A stretch of DNA of 62,218 nucleotides from Candidatus Kerfeldbacteria bacterium (lineage in GTDB: Bacteria > Patescibacteriota > Patescibacteriia > UBA9570): NCBI GenBank assembly GCA_016182495.1, contig JACPGK010000020.1:1-62218 (forward strand), written 5' to 3'. The position numbers and the translations under genes were made by a program. The notes under the pieces are model-generated. The model did no database searches. It saw only the letters and a program-made list of their open reading frames with translations, and had not been told where the DNA came from. This document shows positions 32,554-41,718 of the stretch, in pieces (the stretch's first letter is position 1; each line of letters opens with the position of its first letter).

Positions 32554-33708
32554 ATGGAAAAATTATACATTTTCGACACCACCATGCGCGACGGTGAACA
32601 AGTGCCTGGTGCTAAATTGAACGTAGAGCAAAAAGTGATCATTGCTGAACAGTTATTAAAATTAGGGGTCGATGTTATTGAAGCTGGTTTTCCTATTTCC
32701 AGCCCCGGTGATTTTGCAGCGGTTGAGGCCGTATCTCAATTAGTTGGTGATCGAGCCGTTGTTTGCGCTTTAACTCGAGCCGTCGAGGCAGATATTGATG
32801 CGGCGGTGGCGGCTTTACGTCCAGCGCAACGTCCGCGTATTCATACTGGGATTGGTTCATCCGATATCCATATTCAATATAAATTTAAGTCAACGCGCCA
32901 GCAAGTGTTAGCCCGTGGTGTGGCGGCTGTTGCTTATGCAAAAAAATCGGTTGAGGAAGTGGAATTTTATGCCGAAGATGCCGGTCGCGCTGATAATGAT
33001 TTTCTGGCCCAGATGATTGCAGCGGTGATTGCGGCTGGTGCCACCCATGTCAATATTCCCGACACTACCGGTTACTGTATGTCGGAAGATTTTTATGAGA
33101 AAATTAAATACCTATGTGATCATGTCAAGGGAATTGAAAATGTCATCATCAGCGTGCACTGTCATAACGATTTAGGCTTAGCCACGGCTAACACCTTGGC
33201 CGGAATTCGGGCCGGTGCCCGGCAAGCGCAAGTGACAGTCAATGGCATTGGTGAACGGGCTGGCAATGCTGCACTTGAAGAAGTGGTGATGGCTTTAAAA
33301 ACCCGACGTGATCAGCCATTTGAGATCAATGTTCATACAAAAGAATTAATCCCAATTAGTCAGCTAGTATCACAAACCATGGGTTTACCGGTGCAAGCTA
33401 ATAAAGCGATTGTTGGAGCCAATGCTTTTGCCCATTCTTCCGGTATTCATCAAGATGGGATATTAAAACACCGTCAGAATTATGAAATTATTGATCCCAA
33501 AGATGTTGGAGCAGATGAATCAAAAATTATTTTAACCGCCCGATCCGGCCGAGCCGCCTTGCGTTATCGTTTGCAGCAGTTAGGGTTTGTTAATCAGCAA
33601 CCGGAACAGGTGGAACAAATCTATCAGCATTTTTTACAGGTGGCGGATCAACAAAAAGAAGTCGTGGATCATGATTTAATGACTATTGCAACGAATGTAA
33701 AGGCATAA
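32554..33708 (+). CDS. leuA: 2-isopropylmalate synthase without regulatory domain
   Basis: A 384-residue LeuA. The TIM barrel has FDTTMRDGEQVPGAKL (metal Asp and catalytic Arg), VIEAGFPISSPGDF, IHTGIGSSDIHIQYK, EFYAEDAGRAD, VNIPDTTGY, VHCHNDLGLATANTLAG (His pair), VNGIGERAGNAALEEVVMAL and HSSGIHQDGILK. It ends shortly after the linker helices; the ~130-residue C-terminal LeuA dimer/allosteric domain that binds leucine in full-length enzymes (~510-520 residues) is missing. Feedback inhibition is therefore unlikely and the attenuator may be the main control. A homocitrate or methylthioalkylmalate role is possible in principle, but leuCDB follow directly. Confidence 0.9.
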   Translation: MEKLYIFDTTMRDGEQVPGAKLNVEQKVIIAEQLLKLGVDVIEAGFPISSPGDFAAVEAVSQLVGDRAVVCALTRAVEADIDAAVAALRPAQRPRIHTGIGSSDIHIQYKFKSTRQQVLARGVAAVAYAKKSVEEVEFYAEDAGRADNDFLAQMIAAVIAAGATHVNIPDTTGYCMSEDFYEKIKYLCDHVKGIENVIISVHCHNDLGLATANTLAGIRAGARQAQVTVNGIGERAGNAALEEVVMALKTRRDQPFEINVHTKELIPISQLVSQTMGLPVQANKAIVGANAFAHSSGIHQDGILKHRQNYEIIDPKDVGADESKIILTARSGRAALRYRLQQLGFVNQQPEQVEQIYQHFLQVADQQKEVVDHDLMTIATNVKA

Positions 33709-33710
33709 GT

Positions 33711-35048
33711 ATGGGCAGAACGTTGTACGAAAAATTATGGCAGGCGCATGTGGTGCGGGCAGTGGTTGATGAACCAACGCTGTTGTATATTGATTTACAT
33801 TTAATCCACGAAGTCACCTCACCACAAGCCTTTGCTGGCTTAGCTAAACGTGGTTTGCCGGTGCGTCGTCCAGATTTAACCATCGCTACCATCGATCATG
33901 CTGTGCCAACGCGAGCTATTACGCAAACTTGGTCAGATACTCTTGCCCGTAAGCAAGTTGACACTCTGATTACGAACTGCCAACAGCACACTATTAAATT
34001 ATACGGATTAGATAGCGATCAGCGTGGCATTGTGCATGTGATTGGCCCAGAGTTAGGTTATACCCAGCCAGGTAAAACCATTGTGTGTGGTGATAGTCAT
34101 ACGTCTACCCATGGAGCCTTTGCTGCTCTAGCTTTTGGTATCGGTACTTCGGAAGTGGAACACGTCTTAGCTACCCAGTGTCTGTTGCAAACTAAAACAA
34201 AAACTATGGCCATCACCGTGAACGGCACATTAGCACCGGGTATTTCGGCTAAAGATATTATTTTGAGAATTATTCACGATATCGGCATTGCTGGCGCTAC
34301 TGGCTATACCATTGAATATCGTGGTTCAACCATCGAACAACTATCAATGGAAGGCAGAATGAGTTTATGCAATATGAGCATTGAAGCTGGTGCCAGGGCC
34401 GGGTTAGTGGCGGCCGATCAAGTGACAGCCGATTATTTAGCCGCCCGCGGAATTGTTCAAGATTGGAGTCATTGGCATAGTGCTGTTGATGCTGTATTTG
34501 ACCAGGAAATAATCATTGATGCTACCACTATTCAACCAATGGTGACGTGGGGAACTAATCCAGCTATGTCGGTTGCTATTACTGATCTGTTACCTGTACC
34601 CACCAATGCCGATGAACAAGCGGCTTATGATTATATGGGGTTACAACCCGGTCAATCGTTGCAACATCAACCTGTTCAGGTTGCTTTCATTGGTAGTTGC
34701 ACCAATGCACGTATTGAAGATTTACGAATTGCCGCCACAGTGTTGCAGGGCAAGCAAGTGAACGTAACAACTTTGATTGTGCCAGGATCCTATTCTGTCA
34801 AACATCAGGCTGAACAAGAAGGTCTAGATCAAATCTTTATGGCGGCAGGTTGTGACTGGCGTGAACCAGGTTGCAGCATGTGTATTGCTATGAATGGTGA
34901 TGTGGTTCAAGCTGGCCAGTATTGTGCTTCCACCTCGAATCGCAATTTTATTGGGCGGCAAGGTAATGGTGCCCGGACGTTTTTAATGTCACCACGCATG
35001 GTGGCGATGGCTGCAATTCATGGAACCATTCAAGATGCCAGAATGTGA
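33711..35048 (+). CDS. leuC: 3-isopropylmalate dehydratase large subunit
   Basis: A 445-residue LeuC of the aconitase superfamily. It has GRTLYEKLWQAHVV, LHLIHEVTSPQAFAGL, VCGDSHTSTHGAFAALAFGIGTSEVEHVL, FIGSCTNARIEDL with the first iron-sulfur Cys, and EPGCSMCIAMNGD with the other two; STSNRNFIGRQG follows. With LeuD it isomerises 2- to 3-isopropylmalate through a [4Fe-4S] cluster. It starts 2 nt after leuA and is followed by leuD after 10 nt. Confidence 0.95.
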   Translation: MGRTLYEKLWQAHVVRAVVDEPTLLYIDLHLIHEVTSPQAFAGLAKRGLPVRRPDLTIATIDHAVPTRAITQTWSDTLARKQVDTLITNCQQHTIKLYGLDSDQRGIVHVIGPELGYTQPGKTIVCGDSHTSTHGAFAALAFGIGTSEVEHVLATQCLLQTKTKTMAITVNGTLAPGISAKDIILRIIHDIGIAGATGYTIEYRGSTIEQLSMEGRMSLCNMSIEAGARAGLVAADQVTADYLAARGIVQDWSHWHSAVDAVFDQEIIIDATTIQPMVTWGTNPAMSVAITDLLPVPTNADEQAAYDYMGLQPGQSLQHQPVQVAFIGSCTNARIEDLRIAATVLQGKQVNVTTLIVPGSYSVKHQAEQEGLDQIFMAAGCDWREPGCSMCIAMNGDVVQAGQYCASTSNRNFIGRQGNGARTFLMSPRMVAMAAIHGTIQDARM

Positions 35049-35058
35049 TCATTCAATA

Positions 35059-35622
35059 ATGATTATGAAAAAATTTGAAACTATTATATCTATCGTCACA
35101 CCGATATTGATCGATAACATCGATACTGATCAGATTATTCCTGCTGAATTTTTAAAAGTGATCAATAAAAAGAATTTAGGTGCACATTTGTTTGCCAATT
35201 GGAGACAAGACCCCAATTTTGTCTTCAACCAACTAAAGTACCAGGCCAGTCAAATCTTAGTAGTTGGAAAAAATTTTGGTTGCGGATCGTCGCGCGAACA
35301 TGCTCCTTGGGCTCTACTCGATTATGGTTTCAAAGTGATCATCGCTTTATCTTTTGCTGATATTTTTAAAAATAATTCTTTTCATAATGGTTTATTGCCA
35401 ATCACTGTACCGGATCATATTCAACAAAAATTAATGAACCAAATGGTTACGGTAAATTTGGAAGAACAAACAATCAGTTGGAATCGCCAGCACTATAGCT
35501 TCGATATTAGCTCATTTAACAAAAAACGACTGTTACATGGCGTAGATGATATTGGTTACACATTACAATTTAATGATTTAATTTCTTGTTATGAACAAAC
35601 GCATCCTGGTGTTGCCCGGTGA
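35059..35622 (+). CDS. leuD: 3-isopropylmalate dehydratase small subunit
   Basis: A 187-residue LeuD. The start is either 35059 (MIMKKFE) or 35065 (MKKFE); upstream in-frame ATGs lie inside leuC. Family marks: PILIDNIDTDQIIPAEFLKV, GKNFGCGSSREHAPWALLDYGFKVIIALSFADIFKNNSFHNGLLPI. It completes the substrate pocket of LeuC. The end overlaps leuB by 32 nt, an unusually long overlap within this operon. Confidence 0.92.
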   Translation: MIMKKFETIISIVTPILIDNIDTDQIIPAEFLKVINKKNLGAHLFANWRQDPNFVFNQLKYQASQILVVGKNFGCGSSREHAPWALLDYGFKVIIALSFADIFKNNSFHNGLLPITVPDHIQQKLMNQMVTVNLEEQTISWNRQHYSFDISSFNKKRLLHGVDDIGYTLQFNDLISCYEQTHPGVAR

Positions 35623-36661
35623 CGGTATTGGGCCAGAAGTAATGACTGTAGCCACTGCCGTACTACAAGCTATAGCTGTTCGTTTTGGACATAATTTTAT
35701 TGTCACACAAGGTTTGATTGGCGCAGCCGCTCTGGCAGTTACCGGCGAACCATTACCAAAACAAACCATCGCCCAATGTCAGCAGATTGAAGCTGTTTTG
35801 CTTGGTGCTGTTGGTGATCCACACTATGAACACAATGCAGTTAGCTTGCGTCCAGAACAAGGTTTGCTGGGCTTACGTCAGCACTTGGGTGTCTATGCCA
35901 ACATTCGTCCAGTGCAAGTGTGGCCGCAGTTACAGGCAGCTTCCTCACTTAAAACGGCAGTGATCGAGGGCGTTAATTTTATATTTTTTCGTGAGTTGTT
36001 GGCTGGTCTTTATTTTGGCAAACCGCGTGGCAGGAGTTCTGATGGTGAAACGGCTGTTGATACCATGCGTTACAGTAAAGCTGAAGTGCGCCGGATTGTA
36101 CGCTTGGCGTTTCAAGCGGCTCAGCAGCGTTCTAAAAAATTGTGTTCAGTTGATAAAGCCAATGTGTTGGAATGTTCGCGCTTGTGGCGTGAGGTTGTGA
36201 TAGAGCAGGCTAAGCAGTGGCCAGATGTTGCTGTGACGCACATGTATGTGGATAACGCCGCCATGCAGATTATTCGTCAGCCAAAACAGTTTGATGTGAT
36301 TGTCACCGAAAATATGTTTGGTGATATTCTAAGTGATGAAGCGGCTCAAGTAGCTGGCAGTTTAGGGTTGTTAGCTTCAGCCAGTTTGGGTGATCGCATC
36401 GCTCTGTATGAACCAGTCCATGGCTCGGCACCAGATATCGCTGGACACAATCGGGCTAATCCAATTGGAGCCATAGTGTCGGTTGCTCTCATGCTTGAAT
36501 ATTCATTCGGACTCAAGGCTGAAACCGCTGCTATTCACACAGCTCTTAGTCAAACTCTCACAGCTGGTTGGCGTACAGCTGATCTCGCCACCGCTCTCAC
36601 TCCACCAGATCACGTTCTTGACACCAGCGTCTTTGGTCAAAAACTTATTCAATACATTTAA
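35591..36661 (+). CDS. leuB: 3-isopropylmalate dehydrogenase
   Basis: A 356-residue LeuB. It begins RILVLPGDGIGPEVMTVA and has LGAVGDPHYEHN, LRPEQGLLGLRQHLGVYANIRPVQVW (three substrate Arg), SKKLCSVDKANVLECSRLWREVV, VTENMFGDILSDEAAQVAGSLGLLASASLG and YEPVHGSAPDIAGHNRANP. It oxidises and decarboxylates 3-isopropylmalate to 2-ketoisocaproate with NAD+. It starts inside leuD, so translation is probably coupled. Confidence 0.96.
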   Translation: MNKRILVLPGDGIGPEVMTVATAVLQAIAVRFGHNFIVTQGLIGAAALAVTGEPLPKQTIAQCQQIEAVLLGAVGDPHYEHNAVSLRPEQGLLGLRQHLGVYANIRPVQVWPQLQAASSLKTAVIEGVNFIFFRELLAGLYFGKPRGRSSDGETAVDTMRYSKAEVRRIVRLAFQAAQQRSKKLCSVDKANVLECSRLWREVVIEQAKQWPDVAVTHMYVDNAAMQIIRQPKQFDVIVTENMFGDILSDEAAQVAGSLGLLASASLGDRIALYEPVHGSAPDIAGHNRANPIGAIVSVALMLEYSFGLKAETAAIHTALSQTLTAGWRTADLATALTPPDHVLDTSVFGQKLIQYI

Positions 36662-36674
36662 TTTTTACACAGCC

Positions 36675-37607
36675 ATGTTTCAATACAATCAATTAAAAGT
36701 GTATTTCCGCGATCAGTTCGTTGATTTCTCGCAAGCCAATATCAGCATTGCTAACACCGGTTTTTTGTATGGTTTAGGGGCTTTTACCGGCATCCGAGCT
36801 CACTATAATACCAAACACAAACAGCTCTATTTATTTCGACCGCATGATCATTTTCAGCGTTTATATCAGGCTTGTAAATTGTGTTATTTTGATTCGTTTA
36901 CAACTAATTTTACAGCTGAAAAATTTATCACTGTTTTATTAGAATTATTGGGTTGTAACAACATTAAAGAAGATGCCTACGTTCGAGTGACTACTTTTGT
37001 TGATGAACAGAGTATTGGAGTGCAGTTTAATGGCTATAAAGATGCTTTGGCGATGTTTTTATATCCGCTTGGTGATTATGTTGCCACCACTGGTATGAAG
37101 TGTACAGTATCAAGTTGGCGCCGAGTGGATGATAATGCTATGCCATCACGCGCCAAGATTGTTGGTGCCTATGTCAACACTGCTTTTTCCAAAACCGAAG
37201 CCTTGTTAAGCGGTTTTGATGAAGCCATTGTGTTAGATCAAACTGGTAATGTGGTAGAAGGCAGTGCCGAGAATATTTTCATTGTGCGTGATGGTACCAT
37301 TATTACTCCGCCGGTAACTGATAATATCCTGGAAGGAGTCACCCGCCGCAGTGTTATTACCATTGCCCGTGATCAGGGTTGGCAAGTAATTGAACGCTCG
37401 ATTGATCGCTCGGAGCTGTATTTTGCTGATGAAATTTTTTTAACGGGCACGGCCTGTCGGGTAGCCCCAGTGGTACAGGTTGATCATTATCCAATTTCTG
37501 ACGGCACCATCGGTCCGATTGTTCAACAATTACAGACGTTATATAGTGCGATTGTTAAAGGCGATCAGCCTGATTATAATAACTGGTTAGTGCCGGTTTA
37601 TCAATAA
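36675..37607 (+). CDS. ilvE: Branched-chain amino acid aminotransferase
   Basis: A 310-residue class IV PLP aminotransferase. I start at 36675 (MFQYNQLKVYFRDQFVDFSQANISIANTGFLYG), 13 nt after leuB; the frame is open inside leuB but not homologous. The PLP lysine is in PSRAKIVGAYVNTAFSKTEA, followed by DEAIVLDQTGNVVEGSAENIFIV, DNILEGVTRRSVI and FLTGTACRVAPV. It transaminates 2-ketoisocaproate to leucine. No ilvBCD is present in the window, so the Leu precursor 2-ketoisovalerate may come from valine by the reverse reaction of this enzyme. That is an inference. Confidence 0.92.
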   Translation: MFQYNQLKVYFRDQFVDFSQANISIANTGFLYGLGAFTGIRAHYNTKHKQLYLFRPHDHFQRLYQACKLCYFDSFTTNFTAEKFITVLLELLGCNNIKEDAYVRVTTFVDEQSIGVQFNGYKDALAMFLYPLGDYVATTGMKCTVSSWRRVDDNAMPSRAKIVGAYVNTAFSKTEALLSGFDEAIVLDQTGNVVEGSAENIFIVRDGTIITPPVTDNILEGVTRRSVITIARDQGWQVIERSIDRSELYFADEIFLTGTACRVAPVVQVDHYPISDGTIGPIVQQLQTLYSAIVKGDQPDYNNWLVPVYQ

Positions 37608-37616
37608 TAAAATTCA

Positions 37617-37625
37617 TGATATACT
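37617..37625 (+). promoter_or_regulatory. Extended -10 promoter of tdh-kbl
   Basis: TGaTATACT, with TATACT at 37620-37625 and the tdh ATG 8 nt later (leaderless). The -35 region (TTTATC at 37597) is poor. The -10 decides the start at 37634. Confidence 0.6.
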
Positions 37626-37633
37626 CTGAGCCT

Positions 37634-38803
37634 ATGAAAATTAATGCTCTCACTCTCGATCTCCAAGCCGATGGCTGGAGCAGTTCGCGTGGGTTTATTA
37701 AGCGTACCGTGCCACGGCCGATACTGGATGAAACCGTTCAAGCCAGTGATGCTACCGCGGTGATTATTAAAGTACAGTATGCCGGCGTCTGTGGTTCTGA
37801 TCGTGGTATTTGGAACCGAGTGGCTTTTTCCGAAATGGTGCAACAGTCACTTGAACATGAACAAAAAAGTCTACGCATTTTAGGCCACGAATTTGTTGGC
37901 GCAGTCATTCAAGCTGGCAGCATGGTACAACATTTGTATGGCATTACTGTTGGTAACACTGTATCAGGAGATTCACACGTCACCTGTGGGCGTTGCTATC
38001 AATGCCGTTTGGGTGAGGCCGAAGTGTGCCAAGATCAAGCCATTTTAGGTATTAGTACCGATGGCATTTTTGCCCAGTATGTAAAAATTCCAGCCAAAAA
38101 TTTGTGGCCGGTCGATTTAACTCGAGTGCGGCCTGAAGTATGTGCCGTGTATGATCCATTCGGTAACGCCGTGCATGCCTTAACCAAAGTTGATGTGCGA
38201 GGAGCGCGCGTAGCCATTTTTGGTTGCGGCCAAATTGGTTTGTTTGCCATTCTGCTGGCTCGTCATTTTGGAGCAGCTAAAGTGATTGGCGTTGATACCA
38301 ACGCTGCTAATCTGGCCATGGCCAAAACGCTTGGGGCCCACGAAGTGATTCACTTGCAACCAACTGAAAAAATGCATGACTACGATGCCGATGCTGTTGT
38401 ACTGAAACAAATTCAATCACTCACCCATGGCAAAGGCGTTGATGTCAGTTTAGAAATGGCCGGCTTTAATTCCTCTGTCAATAATTGCCTTGCCGCTACC
38501 AGGTTTGGTGGTCACATAATTTTGTTTGGTATTAAAGATGGTGATTTCACGATCCCAGGTTTTTCGCGCATGATTGTGAAAGGCTTAACCATACATAATA
38601 TTATTGGTCGGCAAATTTTCTACACTTGGCAAATTGCTCAACGCGTGATGTCGGATAAATCCAACGGGATACAAGATAGTATTTGGGAAATTATTTTAAA
38701 GCAGGGCAACGGTACTATCATCACATTATCTGATTTTGCGCCAGATATCATGGAACAAAAAATGGCCGAGCATCCAAAATTATTGTTTGATATGCAACCA
38801 TGA
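37634..38803 (+). CDS. tdh: L-threonine dehydrogenase-like zinc alcohol dehydrogenase
   Basis: A 389-residue medium-chain dehydrogenase. Catalytic zinc: VQYAGVCGSDRGIW and LGHEFVGAVIQAG; structural zinc: CGRCYQCRLGEAEVC; cofactor loop VAIFGCGQIGLFAILLARHFGAAKVIGVD. The C-terminal KGLTIHNIIGRQIFYTWQIAQRVM matches threonine dehydrogenase. It oxidises threonine to 2-amino-3-ketobutyrate. The next gene, overlapping by 4 nt, encodes the ligase that uses this product, which makes the Tdh call more likely than a sugar or polyol dehydrogenase. The ATG at 37616 precedes the -10 box and is rejected. Confidence 0.83.
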   Translation: MKINALTLDLQADGWSSSRGFIKRTVPRPILDETVQASDATAVIIKVQYAGVCGSDRGIWNRVAFSEMVQQSLEHEQKSLRILGHEFVGAVIQAGSMVQHLYGITVGNTVSGDSHVTCGRCYQCRLGEAEVCQDQAILGISTDGIFAQYVKIPAKNLWPVDLTRVRPEVCAVYDPFGNAVHALTKVDVRGARVAIFGCGQIGLFAILLARHFGAAKVIGVDTNAANLAMAKTLGAHEVIHLQPTEKMHDYDADAVVLKQIQSLTHGKGVDVSLEMAGFNSSVNNCLAATRFGGHIILFGIKDGDFTIPGFSRMIVKGLTIHNIIGRQIFYTWQIAQRVMSDKSNGIQDSIWEIILKQGNGTIITLSDFAPDIMEQKMAEHPKLLFDMQP

Positions 38804-39984
38804 ACGATCTTCTTCGACAAACTTGTCACGACACTATTACAGAAATCAAGCATGCTGGCCTGTATAAAAATCAGCGCGTCATTAGCACACGGCAGGGCAC
38901 GCACGTCACCGTTGCTGGCCAAGACTATCTTAATTTCTGCGCCAATAATTATTTAGGGCTATCTGGTAAACAAGAATTGGTTGATATTGCCAAACAAGCG
39001 GTTGAGCAGTATGGCTTTGGTTTATCATCAGTCCGTTTTATTTGCGGCACGCAAACTATTCACCACGAACTCGAACAAAAATTAGCCAGCTGGTTTCATA
39101 AAGAAGCTGCCATTACCTTTACGTCATGTTGGGATGCGAACGAAGCTGTGTTTGCCACTTTGCTCACCGCTGCTGACGCTATCATTACCGATGAACTGAA
39201 TCACGCCAGTTTGATTGATGGCATGCGGTTATGCAAAGCTGACCGTCATATTTTCAAACACATGGATATGGCCGATCTCGAGCAACAGCTCAACGATACA
39301 CAAACGAAACGGTTACGCTGTATTGTGACTGACGGTGTTTTTAGTATGGATGGCGATGTGGCACCACTCAAAGCCATTTGTGATTTGGCTGACCACTATA
39401 ATGCCTATGTGGTGGTTGATGATTCCCATGCCAGCGGTTTTATGGGCGCAACCGGTCGGGGAGCCGTTGAACAGGCTGGTGTGTTAAATCGGGTGGATAT
39501 TATTACAACAACATTCGGTAAAGCCTTAGGCGGTTCTAATGGTGGCTGTATTATTAGTTCAGCCAGTGTCATCGAGCTATTACACCAGCGGGCTCGCACT
39601 ACCTTGTTCACCAATTCGTTATCACCAATGATAGCGGCGGTAACGATGTTTGTGCTTGATTATGTCGATCAGCATCCGGAATTGCGCGAACAACTGTGGG
39701 CCAACACCGATTATTTTCGATCAGGTATGATTCAGGCTGGCTTTACGGTGCCAACATCAGTGCATCCAATTGTGCCGGTAATGATAGGGGATGGTAAAAT
39801 TGCCAATGCCATGGCTAACGATATGTTAAATGAGGGGATTTACGTTATTGGGTTTAGCCACCCGGTAGTACCCATGGGTAAAGCCCGTATTCGTGTGCAA
39901 ATTTCAGCCAGCCATACCACCGATCAAATCGATCAATTGTTAACAGCATTTACGAAATTAGGAAAAAAATATAAGATTATTTAA
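38800..39984 (+). CDS. kbl: 2-amino-3-ketobutyrate CoA ligase (glycine C-acetyltransferase)
   Basis: A 394-residue alpha-oxoamine synthase. It has YLNFCANNYLGLSG, GFGLSSVRFICGTQTIHHELEQKLASWFHKEAAITF, DELNHASLIDGMRLCKA, DGVFSMDGDVAPLKAICDLADHYNAYVVVDDSHASGFMG and the PLP lysine in TTTFGKALGGSNGG. It splits aminoketobutyrate with CoA into glycine and acetyl-CoA. With Tdh it forms the threonine-to-glycine route. BioF and ALA synthase are relatives; RFICGTQ and the Tdh partner favour Kbl. Confidence 0.92.
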   Translation: MNDLLRQTCHDTITEIKHAGLYKNQRVISTRQGTHVTVAGQDYLNFCANNYLGLSGKQELVDIAKQAVEQYGFGLSSVRFICGTQTIHHELEQKLASWFHKEAAITFTSCWDANEAVFATLLTAADAIITDELNHASLIDGMRLCKADRHIFKHMDMADLEQQLNDTQTKRLRCIVTDGVFSMDGDVAPLKAICDLADHYNAYVVVDDSHASGFMGATGRGAVEQAGVLNRVDIITTTFGKALGGSNGGCIISSASVIELLHQRARTTLFTNSLSPMIAAVTMFVLDYVDQHPELREQLWANTDYFRSGMIQAGFTVPTSVHPIVPVMIGDGKIANAMANDMLNEGIYVIGFSHPVVPMGKARIRVQISASHTTDQIDQLLTAFTKLGKKYKII

Positions 39985-40262
39985 TGCCTAAAGTTACATT
40001 CATTGCCGATAACAAAATTGTCGAAGCCGAAGCCGGCGAATTGATGCGCGAAGTGTGTCAGCGGAATGATTTTACTATTCCATTTGGCTGCGAAAACGGC
40101 GTGTGTGGCACGTGTTTAATTAGCATCAAAGAAGGGGCCGACCATTTAACCGAACCAACCAATCAAGAAAAAGAAACCCTCGATGTCATCATGGCCTATC
40201 CCGATCAACGCTTGGGCTGTCAGTGTCAAGTCCAAGGCGATGTCACGTTTGATTTAGAATAA
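39984..40262 (+). CDS. [2Fe-2S] ferredoxin
   Basis: A 92-residue plant-type ferredoxin. The cluster ligands are in FGCENGVCGTCLI (C-X4-C-X2-C) and the fourth Cys is in RLGCQCQV. It is acidic, as usual. The start overlaps the last base of kbl. It could pass electrons to an oxidoreductase encoded elsewhere; none of its neighbours obviously needs it. Confidence 0.9.
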   Translation: MPKVTFIADNKIVEAEAGELMREVCQRNDFTIPFGCENGVCGTCLISIKEGADHLTEPTNQEKETLDVIMAYPDQRLGCQCQVQGDVTFDLE

Positions 40263-40264
40263 TC

Positions 40265-40900
40265 ATGCTATTACATTTGCTCCAAACTCAACCATTGTAT
40301 ATTTTCCCCTGGTTAATTACGGTATTAATTTCCATTGGTATTCATGAATTTTGTCATGCCTTAGCCGGGTATCTGCAAGGCGATGATACCGCTCAACGCG
40401 AAGGCCGCTTAACATTAAATCCATTAGCGCACATTGATTGGCTAGGGTTGATGTTGTTAGTGGTAGCTGGTTTTGGCTGGGGCAAGCCAACTCCCTTTAA
40501 CCCGTATAATTTAAAGTACAAAAAATGGGGTAGTGCCATAGTATCTATGGCCGGTCCGGCCTCGAATGTGGTGTTAGCGCTAGCGTCGCTTACCGCATAC
40601 AAACTGGCTGGTTTTTCTAACCCACTATTCGATCAAATCAATTTATTAGCCGTCTTTTTATTATTCATGGTGCAAATGAATGTGGTGTTGTTTGTATTCA
40701 ATCTTATTCCAATTCCACCGCTTGATGGTTCAAAAGTATTGTACACTTTTTTAGGATATCGTCGGCAAAACATCATTGTGTGGCTAGAACGTAATGGTTT
40801 TTGGCTGCTGTTGGGCTTGGTTTTTTTAGGGCAGGGAATATTACAATGGTTAATGGGCTTTGTGTTGTTAGGGTTATACCAACTGTTTGGCTTTTTATAA
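40265..40900 (+). CDS. Site-2 protease family (M50) membrane metalloprotease
   Basis: A 211-residue polytopic membrane protein. The zinc site is HEFCHA (HExxH) in the second hydrophobic segment, with the third ligand in IPPLDGSKVL. RLTLNPLAHIDWLG is a conserved S2P/Rip segment. About six membrane segments and no PDZ domain: the compact group of S2P homologues common in small genomes. It probably cleaves membrane-bound regulators or leftover signal peptides. It starts 2 nt after the ferredoxin gene. Confidence 0.9.
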   Translation: MLLHLLQTQPLYIFPWLITVLISIGIHEFCHALAGYLQGDDTAQREGRLTLNPLAHIDWLGLMLLVVAGFGWGKPTPFNPYNLKYKKWGSAIVSMAGPASNVVLALASLTAYKLAGFSNPLFDQINLLAVFLLFMVQMNVVLFVFNLIPIPPLDGSKVLYTFLGYRRQNIIVWLERNGFWLLLGLVFLGQGILQWLMGFVLLGLYQLFGFL

Positions 40901-40941
40901 AAGATTTTTCAAACCGCAAACTATCCATCGAATAGAAAAAA

Positions 40942-40950
40942 TGGTATACT
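40942..40950 (+). promoter_or_regulatory. Extended -10 promoter of the secreted Fn3-like pair
   Basis: TGgTATACT with TATACT at 40945-40950; the ATG at 40987 is 36 nt downstream. The -35 is poor. A second TATAAT at 40978-40983 is too close to the ATG to serve this start. Confidence 0.55.
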
Positions 40951-40986
40951 GCCATTAAGCAATTAACCATAACACTATATAATTTT

Positions 40987-41694
40987 ATGCGTCGTTTTGT
41001 AATGTTCAGTCTACTCGTTAGCCTGATGATCGTTGTACCTACTATGGCCGTGCGAGCACATGATTTATCTTTCACCACCAGCCCTGAAGTGTTGAGCACC
41101 GAACGGGTTGGCACCAAACCTGTTCCAACACTAATCACCTGGGCACAATCTGGTAACGCCGATGATGGCACTGTGATGGTGGATCATTTCGAAGTGGTAG
41201 TAGAAGATGATAACAATATTGAAATGGGGCGAGTCACCGTAGCCGCCGATCAGTTTAGTGTGGAAATCAACAAAACCAACCTGCCAGAATTAAAAGTGTA
41301 CGAACGCTACCACGTGTATATTGTAGAAGTGCATACCGATGCTACCGAGTACGAAGGTTATGATGAAAGTTTTTACACCGGCGTACCGAAATTGGAAAAT
41401 CTCCGAGTAAAAAATAAAGTATCCGAATTGGATGGTACGGTATCAGTCACCTTAAAGTGGCGTAAACCGACTGCTTTAAACGGTGAATATGTCACGTACG
41501 AATATAAAGTAGCTTTAAAGAAAAACGCCAGTAGCCTGGTTAAAGAAAGTAGCGACTTTGGTGACTTGAATAGTACCGATATCACTGGTTTACCGCACAA
41601 AAAATTACGCGTCAAAGTACGCGGTACCGATACCAACTACGGCACCGGTGAATGGTCAGCCTGGAAAACCTTCAGTACTCCAGCCGCCGATTAA
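40987..41694 (+). CDS. Secreted fibronectin III-like protein
   Basis: A 235-residue protein with a Sec signal peptide (MRRFVMFSLLVSLMIVVPTMAVRAH, cleavage near AVRA). Two Fn3-like beta-sandwich units are visible: ~30-125 (FTTSPEVLSTER...YHVYIVEVHTD) and ~135-230 (VSVTLKWRKPTALNGEYVTYEYKVAL), ending YGTGEWSAWKTFST. No anchor is seen. The next gene encodes a shorter paralogue with the same final motif, so the two probably arose by duplication. Function unknown; a surface or periplasm-like role is inferred. Confidence 0.7.
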   Translation: MRRFVMFSLLVSLMIVVPTMAVRAHDLSFTTSPEVLSTERVGTKPVPTLITWAQSGNADDGTVMVDHFEVVVEDDNNIEMGRVTVAADQFSVEINKTNLPELKVYERYHVYIVEVHTDATEYEGYDESFYTGVPKLENLRVKNKVSELDGTVSVTLKWRKPTALNGEYVTYEYKVALKKNASSLVKESSDFGDLNSTDITGLPHKKLRVKVRGTDTNYGTGEWSAWKTFSTPAAD

Positions 41695-41718
41695 AGTATT
41701 ATCAATCAATACATTATT

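Noticed and set aside
38800-39984. BioF or ALA synthase instead of Kbl
   Set aside because: The adjacent, overlapping tdh gene and the Kbl-like RFICGTQ segment favour glycine C-acetyltransferase; no biotin or heme genes are nearby.
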